Shown: in pieces, positions 27,800-36,901 of the stretch | How the letters are laid out: each line of letters opens with the position of its first letter | Numbering within the stretch: position 1 is the first letter of the stretch | DNA from: Kaistella yonginensis | Lineage (GTDB): Bacteria > Bacteroidota > Bacteroidia > Flavobacteriales > Weeksellaceae | DNA length: 64,000 nucleotides | Reading direction: 5' to 3' | NCBI RefSeq assembly: GCF_030409525.1 | Contig: NZ_JAUFQB010000060.1 | Location: 1-64,000 of the forward strand | Notes under the pieces: generated by a model | The model's database searches: none | What the model saw: only the letters and a program-made list of their open reading frames with translations | Told to the model about the DNA's origin: nothing | Position numbers and translations under genes: made by a program

Positions 27800-28978
27800 T
27801 TATAGATTTTCGATAATAATTGCCGAAGCACCACCGCCACCGTTGCAAATGGCTGCTGCACCATATTTACCGTTGTTTTGCTTTAAGATATTAATTAAAG
27901 AAACGATAATTCTAGAGCCCGAACTACCAAGTGGGTGTCCTAAAGAAACCGCACCACCATTCACATTTACTTTGGAACTATCCAATCCTAAAATTTTATT
28001 ATTTGCCAAACCTACCACAGAAAAGGCTTCATTAAATTCAAAAAAATCAATGTCTGAAATTTCTAAATTGGCTTTCTTCAAAGCGATTGGTAATGCTTTG
28101 GAAGGTGCTGTTGTAAACCATTCTGGCTCATGAGCTGCATCGGCATAAGCAACGATTTTTGCTAAAGGTTTCAACCCTAAAGCCTCCATTTTTTCTTTCG
28201 ATATCAACACCAAAGCAGAAGCTCCATCGTTTAAAGTTGAAGCATTCGCGGCAGTCACCGTTCCATTTTCTTTCTGGAAAACGGTTGCCAATGTTCCGAT
28301 TCTGTCGAAGTTTACTGCTTTGTATTCTTCATCTTCTGAAAAAATAATCGGATCTCCCTTTCTTTGTGGAATTTCAACGGAAACAACTTCCTCTTTGAAT
28401 TTACCTTCGCTCCAGGCTTTTGCCGAACGCTTGTAAGATTCAATGGCAAAATTATCCTGATCTTCTCTGGTCAAACCATATTCAGCGGCACATTTTTCTG
28501 CACAAACGCCCATGTGAACTTTTCCGTAAACATCGGTTAAACCATCGAGCACCATTCCGTCCTGCATTTTTACGTCGCCTAATTTGGTTGCGTTTCTGGC
28601 GTTAAAATAATGTGGAACTGAAGACATATTCTCCATTCCACCAGCCACAATCACGTCCTGATCCCCTGCTTTGATTGATTGCGCTGCCATCATTACTGCT
28701 TTCATCCCGGAGGCACACACTTTATTAATAGTGGTGGCGGTGGTTTCATTTGATAAACCCGCGCCTATGGCTGCCTGACGTGCGGGAGCTTGTCCCTCGC
28801 CTGCTTGCAACACATTTCCCATATACACTTCCTGAACGTGTTTTGGATCCAAATTTATTTTGTCTAATGCACCTTTTATTGCAGTTGAACCTAATTTTGT
28901 GGCTGGAACTGCAGCTAAACTTCCTAAAAAACTTCCCATGGGAGTTCTTACTGCTGATACGATGAATACTTCTTTCAT
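27800..28978 (-). CDS. Acetyl-CoA C-acetyltransferase (thiolase)
   Basis: A 392-residue thiolase condensing two acetyl-CoA or cleaving acetoacetyl-CoA. The nucleophile is Cys88 in NKVCASGMKAV, and the C-terminal catalytic His and Cys lie in GHPLGSSGSR and CNGGGGASA. It resembles the biosynthetic/degradative acetoacetyl-CoA type more than FadA, and a second thiolase in the fad operon (47500) covers beta-oxidation. Its proximity to the mevalonate kinase-like gene would fit feeding acetoacetyl-CoA to the mevalonate route, but an MFS gene separates them and no operon is evident. Confidence 0.93.
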   Translation of the reverse strand: MKEVFIVSAVRTPMGSFLGSLAAVPATKLGSTAIKGALDKINLDPKHVQEVYMGNVLQAGEGQAPARQAAIGAGLSNETTATTINKVCASGMKAVMMAAQSIKAGDQDVIVAGGMENMSSVPHYFNARNATKLGDVKMQDGMVLDGLTDVYGKVHMGVCAEKCAAEYGLTREDQDNFAIESYKRSAKAWSEGKFKEEVVSVEIPQRKGDPIIFSEDEEYKAVNFDRIGTLATVFQKENGTVTAANASTLNDGASALVLISKEKMEALGLKPLAKIVAYADAAHEPEWFTTAPSKALPIALKKANLEISDIDFFEFNEAFSVVGLANNKILGLDSSKVNVNGGAVSLGHPLGSSGSRIIVSLINILKQNNGKYGAAAICNGGGGASAIIIENL

Positions 28979-29022
28979 TATGTAGAATTTATATTTATTT
29001 TAAGTAGGCCAAATTACAAAAA

Positions 29023-29048
29023 AAAACACACTTTATAAAAGTGCGTTT
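29023..29048 (-). terminator. Terminator after the nucleoside-permease-like MFS gene
   Basis: On the minus strand AAAACGCACTTT pairs with AAAGTGTGTTTT (one mismatch) and runs into a T-tract, 14 bp after the stop codon. Confidence 0.8.
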
Positions 29049-29062
29049 TGCTATGAATAAAA

Positions 29063-30322
29063 TTAATGTGTTAAATCGGCGACTACTTCTGGATCGTGTT
29101 TGTGCTTAAACATAAATGCAAATAATATCGTAATAATCAGCGCATAAGCTGCAAAACTCAGCCATATTTCATGCCACATTTTATCACCATTTTCAAGCGT
29201 AAAATATTTTTGAATCATCCAACCACTCGCTAAACTACCAATAATTGCACCTACCCCATTGGTCATCATCATAAATAACCCTTGGGCAGAAGACCGAATT
29301 TTATAATCGGTTGTCGTTTCAACAAATAATGATCCTGAAATGTTAAAGAAGTCAAAAGCCATCCCATAAACTACACATGAAAGAATAATTAACCCTAATC
29401 CAGCACCTTGCGGACCGCCGTAAGCGAAAAATGCAAAACGCAAGACCCAAGCAAACATCGAGAGCAGCATCACGTTTTTAATTCCGTATTTCTTTAGAAA
29501 GAAAGGAATGGCCAAAATAAACAACGTTTCTGAAATTTGGGAGATCGACATAATTAAAGTCGACCTTTTCACCACGAAACTATCTGCATATTCGGGGATT
29601 TTACCGAAGTCTGAAAGGAAAGTATCACCATACATATTTGTTAGTTGTAAAGCAGCTCCTAGAAACATAGAGAACAAAAAGAACAATGCCATTTTATAAT
29701 CTTTGAATAGTGAAAAAGCATTAAATCCTAATTTTTCTGACCACGTCGCATTTTCGGAAATGAGATTTTGTGGCGGACATTTCGGCAATGTAAAGGCATA
29801 AACTCCGAGAATTATTGCGAAAGTAGCCGCGATATAAAACTGATTTCCAGAATCTTTATTCCCCGTAAGATTGGTAATCCACATGGCCGCAATAAATCCT
29901 ATTGTTCCCCAGACCCTAATCGGCGGGAAGACTTTAACAACATCGTAATTATTATTTTTCAGAATATAATACGCAATGGAGTTTGATAAAGAAATTGTTG
30001 GCATATAGAACATCATTGCGATGAGCATGATCCAAAAGAAATTTTGCGGGGTAGAAATTGAAGGCAAAAAGAATAAAGTAATTCCATAGAGTATATGCAA
30101 AATACCAAAAAGTTTTTCTGCATTCATCCATCGGTCAGCGATAATACCAGTAAGGGCAGGCATGATGATGGAAGCGATTCCTAGCGTTGCGAATACTTTT
30201 CCGAATTCTTCACCACTCCAATGTTTGGTGCCGAACCAGTAAACTCCAATGGTAATTAACCAAGCTCCCCAAACAAAAAATTGAAGGAATGACAGTATGG
30301 TAAGTCGTAATTTTAAATTCAT
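29063..30322 (-). CDS. MFS transporter, nucleoside:H+ symporter-like
   Basis: A 419-residue protein with about 12 helices. The start MNLKLRLTILSFLQFFVWGAW, without a signal peptide, and the whole-protein pattern resemble the NupG/XapB nucleoside permease family. It likely imports nucleosides or a related small molecule. It starts 17 bp after the bifunctional-nuclease gene, so the two form an operon; linking a nuclease-domain protein with a nucleoside importer is suggestive but unproven. A terminator follows. Confidence 0.82.
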   Translation of the reverse strand: MNLKLRLTILSFLQFFVWGAWLITIGVYWFGTKHWSGEEFGKVFATLGIASIIMPALTGIIADRWMNAEKLFGILHILYGITLFFLPSISTPQNFFWIMLIAMMFYMPTISLSNSIAYYILKNNNYDVVKVFPPIRVWGTIGFIAAMWITNLTGNKDSGNQFYIAATFAIILGVYAFTLPKCPPQNLISENATWSEKLGFNAFSLFKDYKMALFFLFSMFLGAALQLTNMYGDTFLSDFGKIPEYADSFVVKRSTLIMSISQISETLFILAIPFFLKKYGIKNVMLLSMFAWVLRFAFFAYGGPQGAGLGLIILSCVVYGMAFDFFNISGSLFVETTTDYKIRSSAQGLFMMMTNGVGAIIGSLASGWMIQKYFTLENGDKMWHEIWLSFAAYALIITILFAFMFKHKHDPEVVADLTH

Positions 30323-30339
30323 AATTCTTTATTAAAATT

Positions 30340-30936
30340 TTAGTCGATTTTCTTTTTTCTGCGTTTAATTTCTTCCTGTATTTCTAAGGCAGCATCGAAA
30401 TCTTCATCTTTCACCGCATCTTCCAATAGTTTGGATAAATCTTCATTGGTAAGACTTGATAAATTTCCTTCAGCGATAAGATCTTCCTGGGTTTCTGCGT
30501 CTTTTGAGGGAACATCGAGCTCTAATAAGATTCCGGCCTCATTTAAAACCTGTTGCGTGGTATAAATGGGTGCATCAAAACGAACGGCCATGGCAACAGC
30601 ATCTGAAGTTCGGGCATCCAGAATTAGTTCTTCGTCGGTCGTTTTGTTTTTGAAGTTAATATTGGAGAAAAATACGCCATCAATAATTTGATAAATAATG
30701 ACCGATGTAATTTCAAAATGCGTAGCTACGACGAATTTTGAAAATAAATCATGGGTAAGTGGGCGCGGTGGATGAATATCTTTCTCTAAACCCAAAGAAA
30801 TCGATTGCGCTTCGAAATTACCGATGACGACTGGCAGTTTGATATTGGTTTCTTCATGTTCCAACAGCAGTGCATAAGCACCAGATTGTGTTTGGCTATA
30901 GGAAATTCCGCGAATGGTTAATTTTTTATAATCCAT
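30340..30936 (-). CDS. Bifunctional nuclease (BFN/DUF151) domain protein with UVR motif
   Basis: 198 residues. Residues 1-about 140 are a DUF151/BFN domain (with LPVVIGNFEAQSISLGLE and LDARTSDAVAMAVRFDAPI), and the C-terminus (about 160-198) is a UvrB/C-type helical motif with LSKLLEDAVKDEDFDAALEI. The family has reported nuclease activity in a few members and no settled role in Bacteroidota. A -7 element ends four bases before this ATG, so the mRNA should be leaderless. The MFS gene follows 17 bp downstream. Confidence 0.88.
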   Translation of the reverse strand: MDYKKLTIRGISYSQTQSGAYALLLEHEETNIKLPVVIGNFEAQSISLGLEKDIHPPRPLTHDLFSKFVVATHFEITSVIIYQIIDGVFFSNINFKNKTTDEELILDARTSDAVAMAVRFDAPIYTTQQVLNEAGILLELDVPSKDAETQEDLIAEGNLSSLTNEDLSKLLEDAVKDEDFDAALEIQEEIKRRKKKID

Positions 30937-30940
30937 ATGA

Positions 30941-30948
30941 CAAATATA
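30941..30948 (-). promoter_or_regulatory. -7 element giving a likely leaderless mRNA
   Basis: The minus strand reads TATATTTG, then TCAT, then the ATG at 30936. The four-base gap places the transcription start at or beside the start codon, as at 2620-2627. Confidence 0.5.
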
Positions 30949-31027
30949 AATGAAATTTTCTCATTACGGCTTTTGTACCATCTTTTTTGTAATAAAATGA
31001 AACAAAAATCATGAGAAATTTACAAAA

Positions 31028-31053
31028 AAAGTCCGAAATAAATTCCGGACTTT
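31028..31053 (-). terminator. Terminator after etfA
   Basis: On the minus strand AAAGTCCG pairs with CGGACTTT around a 10-base loop, then a T-run. It closes the etfBA unit. Confidence 0.87.
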
Positions 31054-31076
31054 GCGTTTAGATTCAAAAAAAGATT

Positions 31077-32030
31077 TTATCCTTTTAAGGCTTTTATTTT
31101 CTGAGTTAATTCTGGAATAATTTGAAAAGCATCACCAACCACTCCATAATCTGCAGATTTGAAGAAAGGAGCTTCTGGATCGCTATTGATTACCACAATT
31201 GTTTTAGAAGAATTCACTCCGGCCAAATGCTGAATCGCGCCAGAAATACCTACGGCAATATATAAGTTGGGCGAAATTGCTTTCCCGGTTTGACCAACAT
31301 GTTCAGAGTGAGGCCTCCAGCCAATATCAGAAACAGGTTTTGAACAAGCTGTTGCCGCGCCCAAAAGGTTTGCTAAATCTTCGATCATTCCCCAATTTTC
31401 CGGACCTTTCATTCCACGACCAGCGGAAACTACGATTTCAGCTTCTTTCAAATCAAGTTTGCCAGAGCTTTGCTCGTGAGAAATTACTTTGGTATCTTCG
31501 TTTGCTACTGATAGGTTTTTCACTTCTTCTGCACCGGCCACTGCATTTTCTTTAACACCAAAAGCGTTTTGAGAAACGGTTACAATTACTCCTGCGGCTT
31601 CAGCTTTTGCGTGCATCATTCCTTTACCAGAGAACGCTCTTCTTTTCACTTGAAAAGGAGAGATGCTTTCTGGAGTTTCAATTGCGTTGGTAATTAAGGA
31701 AAAACCTTTCATAATCGCCAACATAGGTGCGATTGAAGAAGCATCTGTGGTATGAGGGAATATGATAACACCGCCAGTGCCATTAGACACTTCGTTCACT
31801 GCCTGTGCGTAAGCTTTTGCACTAAAATTTTTCAGTCCTTCATCTTTAATATTAAGGACTTGGTTTGCACCATATTTATACAATAAATCTGAAGAATCTG
31901 TCGGATTAACGGATATAGCGGTCACGGTATCGCCATTTTTATCAGCGATTGATTTGGCATAAGAAACTGCCTCAAATGCTGCTTTTTTATAGATTCCGTT
32001 TATATTTTCTGCATATACGAATATTGCCAT
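31077..32030 (-). CDS. etfA: Electron transfer flavoprotein subunit alpha
   Basis: With EtfB it forms the FAD-carrying heterodimer that takes electrons from acyl-CoA dehydrogenases and passes them to ETF-quinone oxidoreductase. The 317 residues include the C-terminal FAD-binding domain signature: VVSAGRGMKGPENWGMIE, GWRPHSEHVGQTGKAISPNL and YIAVGISGAIQHLAG. It follows etfB by 49 bp. The pair is probably under the palindromic operator at 32873-32890, shared with the distant fad operon. Confidence 0.96.
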   Translation of the reverse strand: MAIFVYAENINGIYKKAAFEAVSYAKSIADKNGDTVTAISVNPTDSSDLLYKYGANQVLNIKDEGLKNFSAKAYAQAVNEVSNGTGGVIIFPHTTDASSIAPMLAIMKGFSLITNAIETPESISPFQVKRRAFSGKGMMHAKAEAAGVIVTVSQNAFGVKENAVAGAEEVKNLSVANEDTKVISHEQSSGKLDLKEAEIVVSAGRGMKGPENWGMIEDLANLLGAATACSKPVSDIGWRPHSEHVGQTGKAISPNLYIAVGISGAIQHLAGVNSSKTIVVINSDPEAPFFKSADYGVVGDAFQIIPELTQKIKALKG

Positions 32031-32079
32031 TTTAATTAATTTTAAATTTTAAATTATGAATTATAAATCAGATTGCAAC

Positions 32080-32826
32080 TTAAATTACTTTCGCTTCTTC
32101 GTGAAGTAATCTTACCAATTCATCAAGATTGTCTGGAGCCACCATTTTCACTGCCGCTCTAGCCGGTACAGCATCAAAAGATACTGCATCTACTTTTACT
32201 TCGTTATTAATTGGCTCATTAACGGTCAAAGGTTTTGTTCTGGCAGACATAATACCACGCATATTCGGGATGATTAAATCCTTCTCATCCACCATTCCTT
32301 TCTGACCTGCAATAACTGCTGGAAGTTTTACCGAAATGGTTTCTTTACCACCTTCGATTTCGCGCACAGCAGTTGCTTCGGCACCGTTGACTTCTAAGCC
32401 AACACACGCATTAACAAAAGGTTGATTTAACAACTGGGCAACCATTCCTGGTACCGCTCCACCATTATAATCAATGGATTCTTTACCGCAAAGAATTAAA
32501 TCATAACCACCACTTTGCGCGATGTTTGCAATTTCTTTAGCTACGGAAAAGCTGTCTTTTGGTTCAACATTAATTCTAATCGCATCGTTAGCACCAATCG
32601 CCAATGATTTTCTAATAACAGGTTCTGTGGAAGCATCACCAACATTAATTACTGTTACCGTTGCGCCGGCAGATTCCTGTAATTTAATTGCTTTGGTTAA
32701 TCCAAATTCGTCTAAAGGGTTGATTACCCACTGAATTCCATTTTTATCAAACGCAGATTTGTCTGCCGTAAAATTAATTTTGGAGGTAGTATCTGGTACA
32801 CTACTGATACAAACTAATATTTTCAT
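32080..32826 (-). CDS. etfB: Electron transfer flavoprotein subunit beta
   Basis: The AMP-binding partner of EtfA, 248 residues, with the conserved N-terminus MKILVCISSVPDTTSKI and the family segment AVREIEGGKETISVKLPAVI. It is first gene of etfBA. About 47 bp upstream lies a perfect 18-bp palindrome identical in core to two sites before the marR-fad operon, so its expression is likely co-regulated with fatty-acid oxidation. Confidence 0.96.
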   Translation of the reverse strand: MKILVCISSVPDTTSKINFTADKSAFDKNGIQWVINPLDEFGLTKAIKLQESAGATVTVINVGDASTEPVIRKSLAIGANDAIRINVEPKDSFSVAKEIANIAQSGGYDLILCGKESIDYNGGAVPGMVAQLLNQPFVNACVGLEVNGAEATAVREIEGGKETISVKLPAVIAGQKGMVDEKDLIIPNMRGIMSARTKPLTVNEPINNEVKVDAVSFDAVPARAAVKMVAPDNLDELVRLLHEEAKVI

Positions 32827-32854
32827 GTGCTAATATTTATTGTTTTAATTTTTG

Positions 32855-32862
32855 CTAAGATA
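32855..32862 (-). promoter_or_regulatory. Possible -7 element of etfBA
   Basis: The minus strand reads TATCTTAG, one mismatch from TAnnTTTG, 28 bases before the etfB start. The palindromic operator covers the place where a -33 element would sit. Confidence 0.35.
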
Positions 32863-32872
32863 AATAATTATT

Positions 32873-32890
32873 TACTATGCATGCATAGTA
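32873..32890. promoter_or_regulatory. 18-bp palindromic operator upstream of etfBA (MarR-type)
   Basis: TACTATGCATGCATAGTA is a perfect palindrome. Its core TATGCATGCATA also occurs twice before the marR gene (44044-44057 and 44126-44143) and I saw it nowhere else in an intergenic region. Size and symmetry suit a MarR dimer. It overlaps the expected -33 region of the etfBA promoter, which fits repression. Confidence 0.7.
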
Positions 32891-32920
32891 TTATTAAAAA
32901 TTTTATATTTAATACATAAT

Positions 32921-33625
32921 TTAACCCTTTGGTTTTAAAGGTCTAATCTCTATTTTACTTGGTAAAGTGCGAGGATTCATGTTAAAAATATCAACGATCA
33001 ACTGACCGATATCTTCCGGTTGTATTTTCCAGGCATCTTTTTCAGAGGGCAGATTACCATTAAAATACGTAGAAACCGAGCCCGGCATGATGGTAGAAAC
33101 TTTAATATTATACTTTCTTAAATCCAACATGGCGGCTTGTGTGAAACCAACAGCTCCGAATTTTGAAGCGTTGTAACCCGAACCATTTTCAAAAAAATTA
33201 GTTCCAGCCAAGCTCGAAATCGTGATGAAGTAACCTTCTGATTTTTTTAATTCTTCCACAGAGGCTTTCAGCGTATGGAAAATTCCGGTAAGATTGGTAT
33301 CGATCATCGAGGACCATTCTTCAATTGCCAGTTCATCCACTGGTTTGAAAACGCCTAGACCCGCATTGGCAATTACGTAATCAATTTTTCCGAATTTTTT
33401 GATGATTTTAGCGATTGCATTTTTCTCATCTTCAAAATTTTTAACATCGGAACCAATACCGAAAACAGGGGTTTCCTGGGTTGACAATTGCTTTGCAACT
33501 TGCACCGCATCGTTTTGATCTCGCCCAGAAATGGCAACGGTAATCCCATGTTTATGGAGTACTTCTGCGATTCCCAAACCAATACCTTTGGTTCCGCCAG
33601 TTATATAAGCAACTTTATTTTTCAT
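32921..33625 (-). CDS. Short-chain dehydrogenase/reductase
   Basis: 234 residues with a complete classical SDR set: the NAD(P)-binding TGGTKGIG (9-16), NAG (NAGLG), a catalytic Ser in ITISSLAG, and YNASK with the Tyr and Lys. The substrate is unknown. It lies upstream of etfBA on the same strand, but the operator and etfB promoter sit between them, so it is probably a separate unit. A 3-oxoacyl or sepiapterin-type reductase are both possible. Confidence 0.88.
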   Translation of the reverse strand: MKNKVAYITGGTKGIGLGIAEVLHKHGITVAISGRDQNDAVQVAKQLSTQETPVFGIGSDVKNFEDEKNAIAKIIKKFGKIDYVIANAGLGVFKPVDELAIEEWSSMIDTNLTGIFHTLKASVEELKKSEGYFITISSLAGTNFFENGSGYNASKFGAVGFTQAAMLDLRKYNIKVSTIMPGSVSTYFNGNLPSEKDAWKIQPEDIGQLIVDIFNMNPRTLPSKIEIRPLKPKG

Positions 33626-33750
33626 TATTAATTATTTGCTTTAAAGTTAAAAAAAGTCTGTGACTTGGGATAATTTCTTTGATTTAAAAAAGACAAGAGC
33701 TCGATTTTAAAAATCAATCAACCTAAAAATAATAATTTAAGAGCGATAAA

Positions 33751-33774
33751 AAAGCACCTTTAAAAAGGTGCTTT
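33751..33774 (-). terminator. Terminator after the M20 dipeptidase gene
   Basis: AAAGCACCTTT pairs with AAAGGTGCTTT around a tiny loop, and the minus-strand read-out ends in a T-run, 6 bp after the stop codon. Confidence 0.87.
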
Positions 33775-33779
33775 GATAA

Positions 33780-35159
33780 TTATTTGGTATAATTTTCGAA
33801 AAACAACGGAATACTTTCAATTCCTTTATAAAAATTAAACAAGCCGTAATGTTCATTCGGTGAGTGAATTGCATCTGAATCTAAACCAAATCCCATCAAT
33901 ACTGATTTTGCCTTCAAAACTTCTTCAAACATGGCGGTAATCGGAATACTCCCTCCACTTCTGTACGGAAGCACTTCTTTGCCAAAAGCAGTTTCCATGG
34001 CAGTTTTCGCAGCTCGGAATTCTTTGGTATCGCTTGGCAAAACATAAGGCATCCCACCGTGATGTGGATTTACTTTTACCTTCACATTTGCAGGAGCAAT
34101 TTTTTCAAAATATTTGGTGAACTTTTCTGTAATTTCATTTGGGGTTTGATAAGGAACTAAACGCATCGAGATCTTCGCAAATGCTTTGGACGGAATTACG
34201 GTTTTCGCACCTTCACCAATATAACCGCCCCAAATTCCGTTGCAATCTAAAGTCGGACGAATAGAGGTTCTTTCTAAAGTGGTATACCCTTTTTCCCCTT
34301 CTACTCCATTCAAACCGATTGATTTTTTAAAATGTTCCAGGTCGTCTTTCAATTTATTCATATCGGCTCTTTCAGCATCAGAAACCGTTTCTACATTATC
34401 GTAAAAACCATCGATGGTAATATGTCCATTTTCATCAATTAAATTGGCGATCATTCTAGAAAGTACATGAATAGGATTTGGAACTGCACCGCCATACAAG
34501 CCAGAATGTAAATCACGGTTTGGTCCTTCTACTTCGACTTCTACGTAACTCAAACCTCTTAATCCGGTTGTTACCGTTGGTTGTTCGTTCGAATAAATAT
34601 GAGTATCTGATATTAAAATAACATCACAAGATAATTTTTCTTTGTTTTCATTTACGAAAGCTTCCAAACTTTTTGACCCAACTTCTTCTTCGCCTTCAAA
34701 AATAAACTTAACGTTACAAGGCAAAGTATTGGTTTTCATCATCGCTTCAAAAGCTTTGATGTGCATGAAAAACTGGCCCTTATCATCAGCAGAACCACGG
34801 GCGAAAATTGCACCTTCGGGGTGAATTTCAGTTTTCTCAATATACGGTTCGAAAGGTGGTTTTGTCCATAATTCTAATGGATCTGGCGGTTGTACATCGT
34901 AATGACCATAGACCAAAACAGTTGGTAAACTTTTATCTAAAAATTTTTGACCAAAAACAATTGGGTATCCTTTGGTTTCGCAAACTTCAACATCATCAGC
35001 GCCGGCGTCCCTAAGAAATTTTGCCACTTCATCAGCACATTTTAAAACTTCATCTTTATAGGCAGGATCTGCACTGATCGAAGCAATTTTTAACAATTCA
35101 AAAAGTTCATCAACATAACGCTGTTTGTTTTCTTGAATGTAATTTAAGGTTTCTTTCAT
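33780..35159 (-). CDS. M20 family dipeptidase
   Basis: A 459-residue zinc metallopeptidase of the CNDP/PepV-like group, cleaving dipeptides in the cytoplasm. Metal ligands are visible as the His of VYGHYDVQPPDP, the Asp in RGSADDKGQF, the catalytic Glu pair in FEGEEEVGS, and a C-terminal His near SPNEHYG. A dimerisation (lid) domain occupies the middle. There is no signal peptide. It is a single gene with its own terminator. Confidence 0.92.
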   Translation of the reverse strand: MKETLNYIQENKQRYVDELFELLKIASISADPAYKDEVLKCADEVAKFLRDAGADDVEVCETKGYPIVFGQKFLDKSLPTVLVYGHYDVQPPDPLELWTKPPFEPYIEKTEIHPEGAIFARGSADDKGQFFMHIKAFEAMMKTNTLPCNVKFIFEGEEEVGSKSLEAFVNENKEKLSCDVILISDTHIYSNEQPTVTTGLRGLSYVEVEVEGPNRDLHSGLYGGAVPNPIHVLSRMIANLIDENGHITIDGFYDNVETVSDAERADMNKLKDDLEHFKKSIGLNGVEGEKGYTTLERTSIRPTLDCNGIWGGYIGEGAKTVIPSKAFAKISMRLVPYQTPNEITEKFTKYFEKIAPANVKVKVNPHHGGMPYVLPSDTKEFRAAKTAMETAFGKEVLPYRSGGSIPITAMFEEVLKAKSVLMGFGLDSDAIHSPNEHYGLFNFYKGIESIPLFFENYTK

Positions 35160-35207
35160 TTTATTTTAATTGAAATTATTAAATATCGAACTTGGTAAAA
35201 ATAAAAA

Positions 35208-35233
35208 AAATGTCTCGCCAAAGCAAGACATTT
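35208..35233 (-). terminator. Terminator after the 98-residue lipoprotein gene
   Basis: The minus strand reads AAATGTCTTGC, a short loop, then GCGAGACATTT and a long T-tract. Confidence 0.8.
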
Positions 35234-35256
35234 AGATGATAATAACTAAAATAGTT

Positions 35257-35553
35257 CTATTTCGTTTCGGTAGTAGGTGCAGCTGCTGGAGCTTTCACTT
35301 CTTGGGTACTGTCTTTTTGTACTGCGGTCGCTGGTTGATTACTGCTATTCGCACTGTCAGTTGACATCATTTCGGAGGCTTTTTTTGCCTCAGCAGCCTG
35401 AAATGCAGCGGTTGCTTCATCGCTCATTACATCATCGGTATAGTGTTCTACACCAGGCTCCATTTTCAAAACTCCCTTGTTTGAACCTGCCTGAATTTTC
35501 TGACAACTGATTGCCAAACCTGCGATTGCTACTGCTAAAATAATTTTTTTCAT
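35257..35553 (-). CDS. Small lipoprotein with Ala/Thr/Ser-rich tail
   Basis: 98 residues. A signal peptide ends in the lipobox LAISCQKI (Cys17). The mature part is short and low-complexity, rich in Ala, Glu, Ser and Thr, with no recognised domain. It probably is an outer-membrane-anchored small protein of unknown function. A terminator follows and the M20 gene lies downstream in the same direction. Confidence 0.72.
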   Translation of the reverse strand: MKKIILAVAIAGLAISCQKIQAGSNKGVLKMEPGVEHYTDDVMSDEATAAFQAAEAKKASEMMSTDSANSSNQPATAVQKDSTQEVKAPAAAPTTETK

Positions 35554-35643
35554 ATCTACTTTATGATGATTAAGAATCTTTATTTTTTTTTATGCTCCAA
35601 AAGTAAGAAATAATAATACTTTCCACAAGACTTTCGTTAAAAT

Positions 35644-36792
35644 CTAAACACTTCTTAAAATAATTTTATTTTTTTGTGTTTGGGTAAAAATTAAATACGC
35701 TTTTCCACCATCGGAAATTTTATATTTTTTTTTAATCTCATCGGGTGTTAAAGGGTAGTTTTTTGAAATGACATTATACTTTTCTCCTTTCTTAATTTGC
35801 TTAGATTCGATGTTTTCTATGTTTAAAACTCTTCCCGGAAATCTTTCGACAAGCTTATCTGAGGTATAAAAATGCGAATTTGGATGTAATTTCTTCAGAT
35901 TAAATTGTTTAGAAATCGAATGAAAACCACCCGATTTTAAAACTGCATTATTCGGAATATACAAATATTGTAGCGGTTCTGAATACTCTGAAACAACAGC
36001 TTTTTCTTCTAAATAATTAAAAGAAAAAATCGTTTCATTACTTTCCAGATTGATGCAACTAATTGAAGTTTGGCCTTTTTCTGTTTCGGAATTAATGCTA
36101 ACCAACAATTCCTTCACTTCATTTCTTACCGCAATAATTTGAATTTGCACACAATTCTTTACCACTGAAATCAAATAAGAAATATCGATTAATGGGGAAA
36201 GTTTAATAATAATGTGATCAGAAATATTTCGCAAATGATCTTGTATTTCTAACAAGTTTGGTGATAAATCTTCCAGCAGAAATTTTTTGTTTTTATTTTC
36301 ATCTCGTCGTGCTGGATCTAGATATATTAAATCAAACTTTTCTTTATTCTTTTCTAAAAAATTCTCTAAATTTTCATTAATGAATTTCGCTTCTTTATTT
36401 AAAATATTCCAGTTATGTTCTACGGTTTTTAATAAGTCTGCATTCTGTTCTACCAAAGTAACTTCGGTGAAATTCTGACTTAAAAAATAGGCATCAATTC
36501 CAAAACCACAGGTTAAATCGATAATTTTTTTTCCCATTAAACTTTGAGCTTTAAATTCTGCTGTTGCTTGCGATGAAGCCTGTTCTAGATTCAGATGAGG
36601 AGGAAAAACAATGTCGTCTTTCAACAGAAAAGGAAACTTTTTTTGGGCAACATTCTTGCCTTTAATTTGCTGCACAATTTCCTGCATCGACACGTCTAAG
36701 AAAGGAGATTTTTTCAACAACAAAGAATGCAAATCCGTTGTTAGATTTGCATTGATGTATTGTTGAACTTTTTTATTAAGGATATTTTTCAC
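35644..36792 (-). CDS. SAM methyltransferase with THUMP-like domain
   Basis: 382 residues. A class I methyltransferase core has KKIIDLTCGFGIDAYFLSQ as motif I and DLIYLDPARRDENK as the catalytic-side motif, followed by a C-terminal THUMP-like segment (about 290-382, with NYPLTPDEIKKKYKISDGGK). The LDPARRD form is characteristic of this Bacteroidota group of putative RNA methyltransferases. The substrate is unknown. Upstream, 36807-36898 holds repeat-like non-coding sequence. Confidence 0.82.
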   Translation of the reverse strand: MKNILNKKVQQYINANLTTDLHSLLLKKSPFLDVSMQEIVQQIKGKNVAQKKFPFLLKDDIVFPPHLNLEQASSQATAEFKAQSLMGKKIIDLTCGFGIDAYFLSQNFTEVTLVEQNADLLKTVEHNWNILNKEAKFINENLENFLEKNKEKFDLIYLDPARRDENKNKKFLLEDLSPNLLEIQDHLRNISDHIIIKLSPLIDISYLISVVKNCVQIQIIAVRNEVKELLVSINSETEKGQTSISCINLESNETIFSFNYLEEKAVVSEYSEPLQYLYIPNNAVLKSGGFHSISKQFNLKKLHPNSHFYTSDKLVERFPGRVLNIENIESKQIKKGEKYNVISKNYPLTPDEIKKKYKISDGGKAYLIFTQTQKNKIILRSV

Positions 36793-36806
36793 TGTATTTT
36801 TTTTTT

Positions 36807-36898
36807 AAAACCACAAAAGTCACAAAAGTTTTTTTGAAGAGATTTAAATACTTTTTCATTAAAGAAGAAAAAAGCAAAATTCGTGCATTCGTGGCAAA
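36807..36898. repeat. Repeat-like intergenic sequence
   Basis: It contains ACCACAAAAGTCACAAAAG at one end and TTCGTGCATTCGTGGCAAAA at the other. Both are phrases I recall as common in intergenic regions of flavobacterial genomes. A copy search is needed; only one copy is in this window, although a related AAGTCAC word occurs at 41523. Confidence 0.35.
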
Positions 36899-36901
36899 AA
36901 A

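Noticed and set aside
32921-33625. The SDR gene as a target of the palindromic operator
   Set aside because: The operator is beyond its 3' end, not in front of it; only etfB reads away from the site.
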